64,000 nucleotides of DNA from contig NZ_ML123034.1 in NCBI RefSeq assembly GCF_003846185.1, positions 3,758,826 through 3,822,825 on the forward strand, written 5' to 3'. Numbering within the stretch: the stretch's first letter is position 1; every line of letters begins with the position of its first letter. A program made the position numbers and the translations under genes. The notes beneath the pieces are model-generated. The model was not told where the DNA came from and searched no databases. It was given only the letters and a program-made list of their open reading frames with translations. Below, one piece after another: positions 42,849 to 50,563 of this stretch. Origin of the DNA: Streptomyces sp. ADI96-02. GTDB taxonomy: Bacteria > Actinomycetota > Actinomycetes > Streptomycetales > Streptomycetaceae.

Positions 42849-43564
42849 AGCCGCGCTCCCGTCGCGGCGGGGGCGCGGTCGGCCGCGGGCCCGTTGCGCA
42901 CGTCCGCGACCACCTGGCCGTCCCGGATGCGCACTTCGCGGGGCAGCCCCCGGGCGATCTCCCCGTCGTGCGTGATCACCGCGATGGTGGCGCCCTCCCG
43001 GTTCAGATCGCGCAGCAGCTCCATGACGGCCGCGCCGGACACCGAGTCGAGCGCGCCGGTGGGCTCGTCGGCCAGCAGCAGGGCCGGTTCGCCGACGACG
43101 GCCCGCGCGATGGCGACCCGCTGCTTCTGACCGCCGGAGAGCTGGTGCGGCCGGTGGTCGAGGCGGTCGGCGAGCCCGACCCGCTCCAGCGCGGCGGCGG
43201 CCCGGCGACGCCGTACGGAACGCGACAGGCCGGAGTAGAGCAGGCCCTCGGCGACGTTGTCGAGGGCGCTCACGCCCGGCACCAGGTGGAACGCCTGGAA
43301 GACGAAGCCGACGTGCTGGGCGCGCAGTGCGGAGAGCCTGCGGTCGGAGAGCTTCGCCACGTCGTGCCCGGCGATGTGGACAGAACCGGCGGTGGGCCGG
43401 TCCAGGGTGCCGACGATGTGCAGCAGGGTGGACTTGCCGGAGCCGGACGGGCCGACGATGGAGAGGAGTTCGCCCTCCTCGACGGTCAGGTCCACGCCGC
43501 GCAGCGCGGCGACCCCGCCCGGGTACTCCTTGGTGACGCCCGTGAGGCCGACGACCGTGCTCAT
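42845..43564 (-). CDS. MacB/LolD-type ABC ATP-binding protein
   Basis: 239 aa ATPase of the LolD/MacB family. Walker A is GPSGSGKST, the Q-loop VGFVFQAFHLVPGVSALDNV, the signature LSGGQKQRVAIARAV, Walker B LLLADEPTGALDS and the switch ITHD. Its ATG overlaps the fusion-protein stop (ATGA). It energises the FtsX-like permease that follows. Confidence 0.95.
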   Translation of the reverse strand: MSTVVGLTGVTKEYPGGVAALRGVDLTVEEGELLSIVGPSGSGKSTLLHIVGTLDRPTAGSVHIAGHDVAKLSDRRLSALRAQHVGFVFQAFHLVPGVSALDNVAEGLLYSGLSRSVRRRRAAAALERVGLADRLDHRPHQLSGGQKQRVAIARAVVGEPALLLADEPTGALDSVSGAAVMELLRDLNREGATIAVITHDGEIARGLPREVRIRDGQVVADVRNGPAADRAPAATGARL

Positions 43565-44619
43565 ATCTTCGGCACCCCGACCTTCATGCCCTCGCGCACT
43601 CCCGCGCCCGACACCTCGACGCGGCCCTCGGCGAACATGCCGAGCTCGACCTTCACCTCGCGGACGCCGCCGTCCGCCACGATCTGGAGGCCGAAACCGC
43701 CGGCGGGCAGGGCCAGGAGCGCGTTCACGGGGACGCTGAGGACGCCCTTGCGGGTTTCCCCGGCCAGGTTCACCGTGACCGGCGACTGGTCGAAGCCGTC
43801 GACGTCGTCCGGCTTGTCGAACGACACGGTCAGGGTGACCTTGGGGCTGGTGTCCTGCGGGTCGGTCCCGGGCTTGGCCGTCCTGCCGACCGAGGAGACC
43901 GTGCCGGGCGCGGTGCTGCCGTCGGGCAGGTCGACCGTGACCTCGGTGCCGGCCTTGGCGAGCCGGCTCTCGGCGACGTCGAGCTGGAACGTCACGACGC
44001 GTTCGGAGCCGGTGGTCGTCAGGACGGGTGCGCCGGGCTGGGCGAGGTCGCCCACGGACGCCGCGACGCTCTTGATCCGGACCTTGGCCGCGGCGAACGC
44101 GACGTCCCCCGGCCCGACCTTCCCGGTCTGCTTGACGCCGTGGGACTTCTGCCAGCGCTTGACGGCCGCCGCGGTCAGCTCGGTGTACTCGTCGTCGGGG
44201 GTGAAACCGGTGTAGCCGAGCTGTGCGAGATTGCGCTCCAACTGCTCGACGTCCCGGCCGCTGTCGCCCGGCTTCAGCGTGCGGTACATCGGGCCGGAGC
44301 CGTACATCAGCCGGACCGCCCTGCCGTTGACCTCGTACAGCCGCTCGTTCCGCTCGACCGTGGAGCCGGTGCGCGGGGTCCAGGTCAGGGTGCCCGCCAC
44401 CGCCGCGTTGATCTTGCGCTGCCTGTCGTAGCCGAGGGTGCCGTCGGCCCGCGCGCTGTCGCGCAGGTCGCCGCGCTCCACGAGCGCCGTGGCCGGCGGC
44501 AGCCCGCCGTCCTTCGGGGCCGCCGCCTCCGGTCCGGAGCCGAACTGCGTGAGGGCCACCGACGCGGCGGCCACCGCGAGCACCGCCGCGGTGGCCGCCA
44601 CGACGCGTCCGCGCCTCAT
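43561..44619 (-). CDS. Membrane-fusion (HlyD/MacA-like) protein with peptidoglycan-binding domain
   Basis: 352 aa. An N-terminal signal anchor (VVAATAAVLAVAAASVALTQF) precedes an extracytoplasmic part: a lipoyl-like strand set split by a PG_binding_1 domain near residues 110-160 (DSGRDVEQLERNLAQLGYTG, AAVKRWQKSHGVKQTG), then the beta-barrel and a membrane-proximal tail ending GVREGMKVGVPKI. This split adaptor is typical of actinobacterial MacA-like proteins. The ATG at 44619 overlaps the lipoprotein stop (ATGA); a GTG at 44637 is an alternative. Confidence 0.88.
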   Translation of the reverse strand: MRRGRVVAATAAVLAVAAASVALTQFGSGPEAAAPKDGGLPPATALVERGDLRDSARADGTLGYDRQRKINAAVAGTLTWTPRTGSTVERNERLYEVNGRAVRLMYGSGPMYRTLKPGDSGRDVEQLERNLAQLGYTGFTPDDEYTELTAAAVKRWQKSHGVKQTGKVGPGDVAFAAAKVRIKSVAASVGDLAQPGAPVLTTTGSERVVTFQLDVAESRLAKAGTEVTVDLPDGSTAPGTVSSVGRTAKPGTDPQDTSPKVTLTVSFDKPDDVDGFDQSPVTVNLAGETRKGVLSVPVNALLALPAGGFGLQIVADGGVREVKVELGMFAEGRVEVSGAGVREGMKVGVPKI

Positions 44620-45146
44620 CGACCGGCGCTTTCGCACGCCGCGTTGGCCTTCTCGAACTTCTTCATGTCCCCCGGCTTCAGCGCCGGGGCCGCCGCCATC
44701 GCGCCGCCCTCGAACTTCGGGTCGGGCATGTCGATGCCCTTCTCGCGCATGCACCGGGCGAAGGCGAGCATCTTGTCCTTCTCGGCCTGGCTGAGCTCCT
44801 TGGGCCCGCCGTTGGGGGACTTGTCCTGACAGGTCTTGAACGCCTTCTCCATCTCCGCCTTGGTCTTGCCGCCGCCGTCGATGGTGGACATCTCCTTGCT
44901 GCCCGGCTTGGGCTCGGGGACGTTCAGGCCCTGCTCGCGCAGGCACTTGCGGTGCTCCAGCGCCTGGTCCTCGGCCGTCTTCTCGGTGTCCGAGGCCGAG
45001 CCGGCGCCCTTGGTGCCGGTGCCGCCGCTGTCGCCCGAACACGCGGTCGCGGTCAGGACCACCGACAGGGCCATCAGGCAGGCGGCGGCGGTGGTGCGCC
45101 GACGGGACCGCGTGGTGGTGCTCGGTCGGGAAAGGATCGCGTTCAT
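44616..45146 (-). CDS. Cys-containing lipoprotein of the efflux operon
   Basis: 176 aa lipoprotein: signal peptide with lipobox LTATAC (Cys near residue 36). The mature part contains two similar units, KCLREQGLNVPEPKP and RCMREKGIDMPDPKFEGGA, each with an upstream acidic helix; paired CxxxxG-type repeats like these recur in actinobacterial efflux-operon lipoproteins. First gene of lipoprotein-MFP-ATPase-permease. GAGGAG precedes the ATG. A sensor or periplasmic binding role is plausible but unproven. Confidence 0.85.
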   Translation of the reverse strand: MNAILSRPSTTTRSRRRTTAAACLMALSVVLTATACSGDSGGTGTKGAGSASDTEKTAEDQALEHRKCLREQGLNVPEPKPGSKEMSTIDGGGKTKAEMEKAFKTCQDKSPNGGPKELSQAEKDKMLAFARCMREKGIDMPDPKFEGGAMAAAPALKPGDMKKFEKANAACESAGR

Positions 45147-45272
45147 GAGGGCTCCTCGTCCGTTGCAGACAGGCGGATGCGAACGGTCCGAGGGTGCGCG
45201 AGGGGCCGGTTTCGTTTCTCTCAGCCCGAACGCTTATGCCGACGAAACAACCTCTTCGGGTACACAGAACCC

Positions 45273-45962
45273 ATGCGTGTGCTGGTGGTGGAGGACGAGG
45301 AATTCCTGGCCGGGATGATCGCCGAGGGGCTGCGCCGCGACGCGATCGCGGTGGACGTGGCCGGCGACGGCCTCGCCGCGCTGGACAAGCTCCGGTTCGG
45401 CGCCTACGACGTGATGATCCTCGACCGCGACCTGCCGGGGCTGCACGGCGACGAGGTGTGCCGCCGGGTCGTCGGCGCGCGCCTGCTGACGCGCATCCTG
45501 ATGCTCACCGCCTCGGGGACCGTACGGGACCGGGTCACCGGTCTGGGGATCGGCGCCGACGACTACCTGACCAAGCCTTTCGCGTACGACGAGCTCCTGG
45601 CCCGGGTCCTGGCCCTGGGCCGGCGGGCCCGCCCGGCGCTGCCGCCGGTCCTGGAGCGGGCCGGACTGACCCTGGACACCGCCCGCCGCCAGGTCTGCCG
45701 CGACGGCCGCTACCTCTCGCTCTCGCGCAAGGAGTTCGCCGTGCTGGAGACCCTGCTGCGGGCCGAGGGCGCCGTCGTCAGCGGCGACGACCTGATCGAG
45801 GAGGTGTGGGAGGAGGACACCAGCTACCGCACCAACGCGGTCCGGGTCACCCTCTCCAAGCTCCGCGCGAAACTGGGTGCGCCCCCGGTGATCGAGACCG
45901 TGCCCGGGGCGGGGTACCGCATCGGCGAGGGCCCCGCCGCCGGACCGGAGGACGCGCGGTGA
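45273..45962 (+). CDS. OmpR family response regulator
   Basis: 229 aa. The receiver domain has the acidic pair E7/D8 (VVEDEE), phospho-acceptor Asp51 (MILDRDLPG), the switch Thr in MLTASG and Lys in YLTKPFAYDE. The C-terminal winged helix runs about 130-222 (LSLSRKEFAVLETLLRAEGAVVSGDDLIEEVWEE). Divergent from the lipoprotein-efflux operon and followed by its kinase; it likely controls that operon. Confidence 0.94.
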   Translation: MRVLVVEDEEFLAGMIAEGLRRDAIAVDVAGDGLAALDKLRFGAYDVMILDRDLPGLHGDEVCRRVVGARLLTRILMLTASGTVRDRVTGLGIGADDYLTKPFAYDELLARVLALGRRARPALPPVLERAGLTLDTARRQVCRDGRYLSLSRKEFAVLETLLRAEGAVVSGDDLIEEVWEEDTSYRTNAVRVTLSKLRAKLGAPPVIETVPGAGYRIGEGPAAGPEDAR

Positions 45963-47131
45963 ACGGGGAGCGCGCCCGGCTCACGGCGCTGTACGGCGGG
46001 CTGCTGGTGCTGGCCGGGGTGCTGCTGATGGGCGGCGTCTACCTGCTGGTCAGCGAGGACCTGTACGCCAATGTCCTGATGGCGGTCGCCCCGACCGTGC
46101 CCGCCGGCGCCGTCCAGCGGGGCGTCGAAGTGGCGCCCGCGCTGCCGACGTCCGCCCTGGCGGAGACCGCCGTCCTGCAACCGGGGCAGTACGCCATGGC
46201 CCAGCGGGTCAGCACGGTGGCCGGTGACGCGGCGCTCAACCAGCTGCTCACCGTCTCGGCGATCTCCCTCGCCGCGTACTCGGCGCTCTCGGTCGCCATG
46301 GCCTGGTGGATGGCGGGCCGGGTGCTGCGGCCGGTCGGCGTGATCACCGCCCGCGCCCGCCGGCTCTCCGGCAGCAACCTGCACGAGCGCCTCGCGCTGA
46401 AGGCCCCGCCCGGGGAGCTCAAGGAACTGGCCGACACGTTCGACGGGATGCTCGACCGGATCGAGGAACTGGTCGCCGCCCGCCAGCGCTTCGCCGCCAA
46501 CGCGGCGCACGAGCTGCGCACGCCGCTGGCGGTGCAGCGCGCGGCGGCGGAGATCGGTCTGGCCGACGACCCGTCGCCCGAGAAGGTCGCCTGGATCCGG
46601 GACAAGCTCATCGACACCGCCGCCGACAGCGAGCAGCTGATCGAGGGGCTGCTGCTGCTCGCGGTCTCCGACGAGGGCCTGCGCCGGCGCGAACGCGTCG
46701 CCCTGGACGAGACGACGGCCGAGGTCGCCGGGAGGCTGGCCGCCGAGGCGAAGGCCCGGTCCGTCACCGTGGAGGTGTCGTCGCGGCCCGTGGCCGTCGA
46801 GGGCGACGCGGTCCTGCTGGACCACCTCGTGCACAACCTGGTCGCCAACGCGGTGCGCCACAACCACCCCGGTGGGACCGTACGGGTCACGGTGGGCGCG
46901 GGCGGGCTGGAGGTGTCGAACACGGGGCCGGTGGTGGACCCGGCGACCGTGCCGCTGCTGTTCGAGCCGTTCCGCCGGGCGCAGGCCCGTCGGCACGCAC
47001 CTGGCGAGGGCGCGGGTCTGGGCCTGTCCATCGTGGCGTCGGTCGCGCGGGCGCACGGCGGCGAGGCGAGCGCGAGGGCCAATCCGGGCGGCGGCCTGAC
47101 CGCCCGGGTCGCGCTGCCGACGCGGCGGTAG
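45959..47131 (+). CDS. Sensor histidine kinase
   Basis: 390 aa. Helix 1 (about 8-30), an extracytoplasmic loop of ~75 residues, helix 2 (about 103-125), HAMP linker, then the H-box AANAAHELRTPLAVQR and a GHKL ATPase with HNLVANAVRHNHPGG (N box) and GEGAGLGLSIVASVARAHGG (G box). GTG start overlaps the regulator stop (GTGA). The partner of the preceding regulator and presumably senses envelope or drug stress for the adjacent MacAB-like efflux genes. Confidence 0.94.
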   Translation: MNGERARLTALYGGLLVLAGVLLMGGVYLLVSEDLYANVLMAVAPTVPAGAVQRGVEVAPALPTSALAETAVLQPGQYAMAQRVSTVAGDAALNQLLTVSAISLAAYSALSVAMAWWMAGRVLRPVGVITARARRLSGSNLHERLALKAPPGELKELADTFDGMLDRIEELVAARQRFAANAAHELRTPLAVQRAAAEIGLADDPSPEKVAWIRDKLIDTAADSEQLIEGLLLLAVSDEGLRRRERVALDETTAEVAGRLAAEAKARSVTVEVSSRPVAVEGDAVLLDHLVHNLVANAVRHNHPGGTVRVTVGAGGLEVSNTGPVVDPATVPLLFEPFRRAQARRHAPGEGAGLGLSIVASVARAHGGEASARANPGGGLTARVALPTRR

Positions 47132-47200
47132 CGGCGCGGGCGAGGCCCGGTCGGAGGCGGTGCCGGTGGCGGAATCGGCGGCGGGTGTCAGCGGCGCGTG

Positions 47201-47956
47201 TCAGTGGCGGTAGAAGATCCGGTCGCGGTACTCCGTCATGACCCGGCCGTTCCACTCGTGGCCGCCGTCCACGTTGCCCGAGCGCAGGAGCGGCGGCTCG
47301 ACGCCGCGGGCGGCCAGCCGCTCGGCCGCCGCCGCCATCACCGCCTGCATGATCGCGCTGGTCACCACCGTCGAGGCCGGGGCGAACGGGGCTTCGACGC
47401 CGGGCGCGGTCAGCTCCGCGTCCCCGACCGCGATCTTGCTGTCCAGGACGATGTCGCAGTGGTCCCGCAGGAAGCCGCCCGAGGCGTGCCGGGAGCGGGT
47501 GCCGTCCGCGTACGCCACGGAGGTCACGCCGACGACCGTGAGGCCGAGGGCGCGCGCGTTCTGCGCCATCTCGACGGGCAGGGCGTTGCGGCCGGAGAGC
47601 GAGATGATCACGAGCAGGTCGCCGGCGGAGGCGGGCGAGGAGTCCAGGACGGCCGAGGCGAGTCCGTCCACCCGCTCCAGCGCCGATCCGAGCGTGGCGG
47701 GCATGACGTCCACGCCGACCGTGCCGGGCACCGTGAGCAGGTTCATCAGGGCCAGTCCGCCCGCCCGGTAGACGACGTCCTGGGCGGCGAGGGAGGAGTG
47801 CCCCGCGCCGAAGGCGAACAGCCGGCCGCCCGCCGCCACGGTGTCGGCGATCGCCGCCCCGGCGGTCGCGATGCCGTCGGCCTCCTCGTCGCGCACCCGC
47901 GTCAGCAGGCCGATCGCTGCGTCGAAGAACTGACCGGCCAGCTTGCTGTCGCTCAT
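47201..47956 (-). CDS. SIS domain protein (UPF0309 type)
   Basis: 251 aa with one SIS (sugar isomerase) domain: RLFAFGAGHSSLAAQDVVYRAGGL, VIISLSGRNALPVEMAQNARALGLTVVGVTSV and SKIAVGDAELTAPGVEAPFAPASTVV. It binds phosphosugars by family precedent and is thought to act in amino-sugar or phosphosugar handling; its reaction is not known. ATG start at 47956. Divergent from dmdR1 over a 266-bp region. Confidence 0.9.
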   Translation of the reverse strand: MSDSKLAGQFFDAAIGLLTRVRDEEADGIATAGAAIADTVAAGGRLFAFGAGHSSLAAQDVVYRAGGLALMNLLTVPGTVGVDVMPATLGSALERVDGLASAVLDSSPASAGDLLVIISLSGRNALPVEMAQNARALGLTVVGVTSVAYADGTRSRHASGGFLRDHCDIVLDSKIAVGDAELTAPGVEAPFAPASTVVTSAIMQAVMAAAAERLAARGVEPPLLRSGNVDGGHEWNGRVMTEYRDRIFYRH

Positions 47957-48084
47957 CGGGAGAGCCCTTTCGGCGGGATGATCGAGAGGATCGGGGCGTT
48001 CTGCGCGGGGTGGGAATGCCGGCGCCGCGGATTACGTTGCGGTCTGGACCAGTGGCCTGTCAACAGGGCCCGGCGGGCTCCGCC

Positions 48085-48132
48085 GCCCAGCCTTCCGCCC
48101 AGCCTTCCGCCCAGCCTTCCGCCCGGCCTCCC
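48085..48132. repeat. 12-bp tandem repeats upstream of dmdR1
   Basis: GCCCAGCCTTCC repeats perfectly at 48085-48096, 48097-48108 and 48109-48120, with a variant fourth copy at 48121-48132. Non-coding, between the SIS gene and dmdR1. Confidence 0.9.
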
Positions 48133-48160
48133 GTCGGCGCGGCACGGTTGTCGGCGCGAT

Positions 48161-48198
48161 GCGTCAGAATTGACGCAGGGCCATCGCACGACGTTTGT
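48161..48198 (+). promoter_or_regulatory. Candidate dmdR1 promoter with palindrome
   Basis: GCGTCA-GAAT-TGACGC (48161-48176) is a perfect inverted repeat that contains a consensus-like TTGACG -35 (48170-48175). A weak -10 (GTTTGT, 48193-48198) lies 17 bp on. It does not look like the classic iron box, so a different regulator may bind it. Confidence 0.4.
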
Positions 48199-48222
48199 TT
48201 GTCACAGCATCGAGGGGCACGT

Positions 48223-48915
48223 ATGTCCGGACTGATCGACACCACGGAGATGTATCTCCGCACCATCCTCGAACTCGAAGAGGAAGGCGTGGTCCCCATG
48301 CGCGCCCGGATCGCGGAACGGCTGGACCAGAGCGGTCCGACGGTCAGCCAGACGGTGGCCCGCATGGAGCGCGACGGGCTGGTCCAGGTGGCCGGGGACC
48401 GGCACCTGGAGCTGACCGAGGAGGGCCGCCGCCTCGCGACGCGCGTGATGCGCAAGCACCGGCTCGCCGAGTGCCTGCTCGTCGACGTGATCGGTCTGGA
48501 GTGGGAGCAGGTCCACGCCGAGGCATGCCGCTGGGAGCACGTGATGAGCGAGGCGGTGGAGCGGCGGGTGCTCGATCTGCTGCGCCACCCCACGGAGTCC
48601 CCGTACGGCAACCCCATCCCGGGCCTGGAGGAGCTGGGCGAGAAGACCGAGGCCGACCCGTTCCTCGACGACTCCATGGTGAGCCTGGCCGAGCTGGACC
48701 CGGGCGCGGACGGCAAGACGGTGGTGGTGCGCCGGATCGGGGAGCCGATCCAGACGGACGCCCAGCTGATGTACACGCTGCGCCGGGCGGGCGTGCAGCC
48801 CGGTTCCGTCGTGAGCGTGACCGAGTCGCCCGGCGGGGTGCTGGTCGGCTCCAGCGGGGAGGCCGCCGAGCTGGATTCCGTCGTCGCGGCGCACGTCTTC
48901 GTCGCCAAGCGCTGA
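48223..48915 (+). CDS. dmdR1: DtxR/IdeR family iron-dependent repressor DmdR1
   Basis: 230 aa, close to S. coelicolor DmdR1 as I recall it. The N-terminal winged HTH (LIDTTEMYLRTILELEEEGVVPMRARIAERLDQSGPTVSQTVARMERDGL) is followed by a metal-binding dimer domain (CLLVDVIGLEWEQVHAEACRWEHVMSEAVERR, with Cys, Glu and His ligands) and a C-terminal SH3-like FeoA domain (about 150-230). Fe2+-bound protein represses siderophore and iron-uptake genes. GAGGGG precedes the ATG at 48223. Confidence 0.94.
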   Translation: MSGLIDTTEMYLRTILELEEEGVVPMRARIAERLDQSGPTVSQTVARMERDGLVQVAGDRHLELTEEGRRLATRVMRKHRLAECLLVDVIGLEWEQVHAEACRWEHVMSEAVERRVLDLLRHPTESPYGNPIPGLEELGEKTEADPFLDDSMVSLAELDPGADGKTVVVRRIGEPIQTDAQLMYTLRRAGVQPGSVVSVTESPGGVLVGSSGEAAELDSVVAAHVFVAKR

Positions 48916-48926
48916 CCCGGTCGCCG

Positions 48927-48969
48927 CGAGCGGGGCGCCACGGCTACCGAACCGTGACGCCCCGCTCGT
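48927..48969 (+). terminator. dmdR1 terminator
   Basis: Stem of CGAGCGGGGCG (48927-48937) with its exact complement at 48959-48969, an internal CCACGG/CCGTG pairing extending it, and a TCGATTTC tail. Begins 12 bp after the dmdR1 stop. Confidence 0.75.
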
Positions 48970-49605
48970 CGATTTCCGTGCGGAACAGCAGCGCCCGGCC
49001 GCGCGGCGTGCCACGCTGAGGTCAGGCATATGACCTGAGGGCGCCGGCCGGTGCGGTCGGCGGCCGGGGAGGGAGCGGGAAATGCGCCCGTCGTACCGGA
49101 ACGCGCACCGCGAGGCGGGCGTCGCGGTCCCGGATGCGCCGGAGCCGCCCGCCCCCTTGCCGGCTGCCCCGACGCCGCCCGCTCCGGTCCTGGAGCACGT
49201 GAAGGCGCGGGTGCGGCGGAGATTCGCGCCGCACCTCGCCAACGTTGTCGAACGGAACGCCGTCGGCGGACGGGCCTGGGGCGCACGGCTTCACGCTGTG
49301 CGCCCCAGGCCCGTCCGGCGTTCGGGGGCCGTCGTGTCGGGCGAGGGGCGTGCGCCGGTCCGGAACAGGGGGCGGCCCCGGCGCTCGCGGGCGCCGGGGC
49401 CGGTCCTCCCCCGTGCTGACCCGGAGCCCCGAGCTCTCAAGGTCAACTCCCGTGGGCCGATGTCCCCGAGCGGCCCGCCTCCCGGGATAGATCTTTTCCC
49501 GGGCCGCCGGGGCCAATCCTCGGAGGGTGTCACTCGAACGTGGGATGTTGAACGGCGAATCCTCGTTTTCGAATAAAGGTTCGATAGTCTGACGGGACGC
49601 GAACC

Positions 49606-49644
49606 AGTCGGCGATCGAGGACCAGCCAGTCGGTGATCGAGGAC
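49606..49644. repeat. 21-bp-spaced direct repeat before the hydrolase gene
   Basis: CCAGTCGG(C/T)GATCGAGGA occurs twice, 21 bp apart, the second copy running into the purine-rich ribosome site of the gene starting at 49664. Confidence 0.75.
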
Positions 49645-49663
49645 CAGAAGGGGTGCCAGGACT

Positions 49664-50557
49664 ATGGTGCGGCGCATCGACGTGACCGGAGCCGACGGCG
49701 TGAACCTCGCGGCGTGGGAGTTCGCGGATCCGCCCAAGGAGAGCGCGGAGGCGGACGGGGCTCCGGGCGTATTACTGCTGCACGGACTGATGGGCCGGGC
49801 CTCCCACTGGGCGCCCACCGCCCGCTGGCTCGCCGAGCGGTACCGCGCGGTCGGCCTCGATCAGCGCGGCCACGGCCGCAGCGAGAAGCCCGCCGACGGG
49901 CCGTACACCCGTGACGCCTACGTCGGCGACGCCGAGGCCGCGATCGAACAGCTCGGGCTCGGCCCCGTCACCGTGGTCGGCCACGCGATGGGAGCGCTCA
50001 CCGGCTGGCAGCTCGCCGCCAAGCGTCCCGACCTGGTGCGCGCCGTCGTCATCTGCGACATGCGGGCCTCCGCCCTGGGCGCGGCCTCGCAGCGCGAATG
50101 GAGCGACTGGTTCGCCTCCTGGCCGCTGCCCTTCGCCACACTCGCCGACGTACGGAAGTGGTTCGGCGAGGACGATCCGTGGGTCGAGCGGCCGAACCCG
50201 TCCCGCGGCGCGTTCTACGCCGAGGTGATGGCCGAGCGCGAGGACGGCTGGCGGCCGGTCTTCTCCCGCCGCCAGATGCTCCGCTCCCGCGCCACCTGGA
50301 TCTTCGACGCGCACTGGGAGGAGCTGGCGCAGGTGCGGTGCCCCGCCCTGGTGCTGCGCGGGCTGGACGGCGAGCTGGGCCGGGCCGAGGCGCAGGAGAT
50401 GGTCCGCGTCCTGCCCCGCGGCCAGTACGCCGAGGTGGCGGACGCGGGCCACCTCGTCCACTACGACCAGCCGGAGGGCTGGCGGGCGGCGGTGGAGCCG
50501 TTCCTGGAACAGCTCGCCGAGGACAACCGCGAGGACCGCGAACCGGTCGCCCCGTAG
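49664..50557 (+). CDS. Alpha/beta hydrolase-fold protein without nucleophilic Ser; contains a TTA codon
   Basis: 297 aa alpha/beta hydrolase fold: VLLLHGLMGRASHW (oxyanion HG), DQRGHGRSEKP, nucleophile elbow VGHAMG and a C-terminal DAGHLVHYDQPEGW with the usual His. At the elbow GxSxG reads G106-H-A108-M-G110, so the catalytic Ser is Ala. Leu37 is encoded by TTA (49772-49774), a bldA-dependent codon in Streptomyces. ATG at 49664 with GAAGGGG upstream. It may be a non-catalytic binder or use another mechanism; the alanine may be conserved in orthologues, which I could not check. Confidence 0.88.
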   Translation: MVRRIDVTGADGVNLAAWEFADPPKESAEADGAPGVLLLHGLMGRASHWAPTARWLAERYRAVGLDQRGHGRSEKPADGPYTRDAYVGDAEAAIEQLGLGPVTVVGHAMGALTGWQLAAKRPDLVRAVVICDMRASALGAASQREWSDWFASWPLPFATLADVRKWFGEDDPWVERPNPSRGAFYAEVMAEREDGWRPVFSRRQMLRSRATWIFDAHWEELAQVRCPALVLRGLDGELGRAEAQEMVRVLPRGQYAEVADAGHLVHYDQPEGWRAAVEPFLEQLAEDNREDREPVAP

Positions 50558-50563
50558 CCGCGG

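Larger units (their letters stand above)
48916..49663. other. 748-bp intergenic region with three strong hairpins
   Basis: No convincing gene on either strand. It holds the dmdR1 terminator (48927-48969), a perfect 19-bp stem (49268-49286 with 49298-49316, 11-nt loop), an 11-bp stem (49374-49384 with 49391-49401), a drop in GC after 49540 with ATAAAG and GATAGT promoter-like elements, and a direct repeat before the hydrolase gene (49606-49644). Confidence 0.65.

Noticed and set aside
49082..49576. 164-codon plus-strand frame in the dmdR1-hydrolase gap
   Set aside because: No ribosome site, no domain, and it runs through two perfect hairpins.
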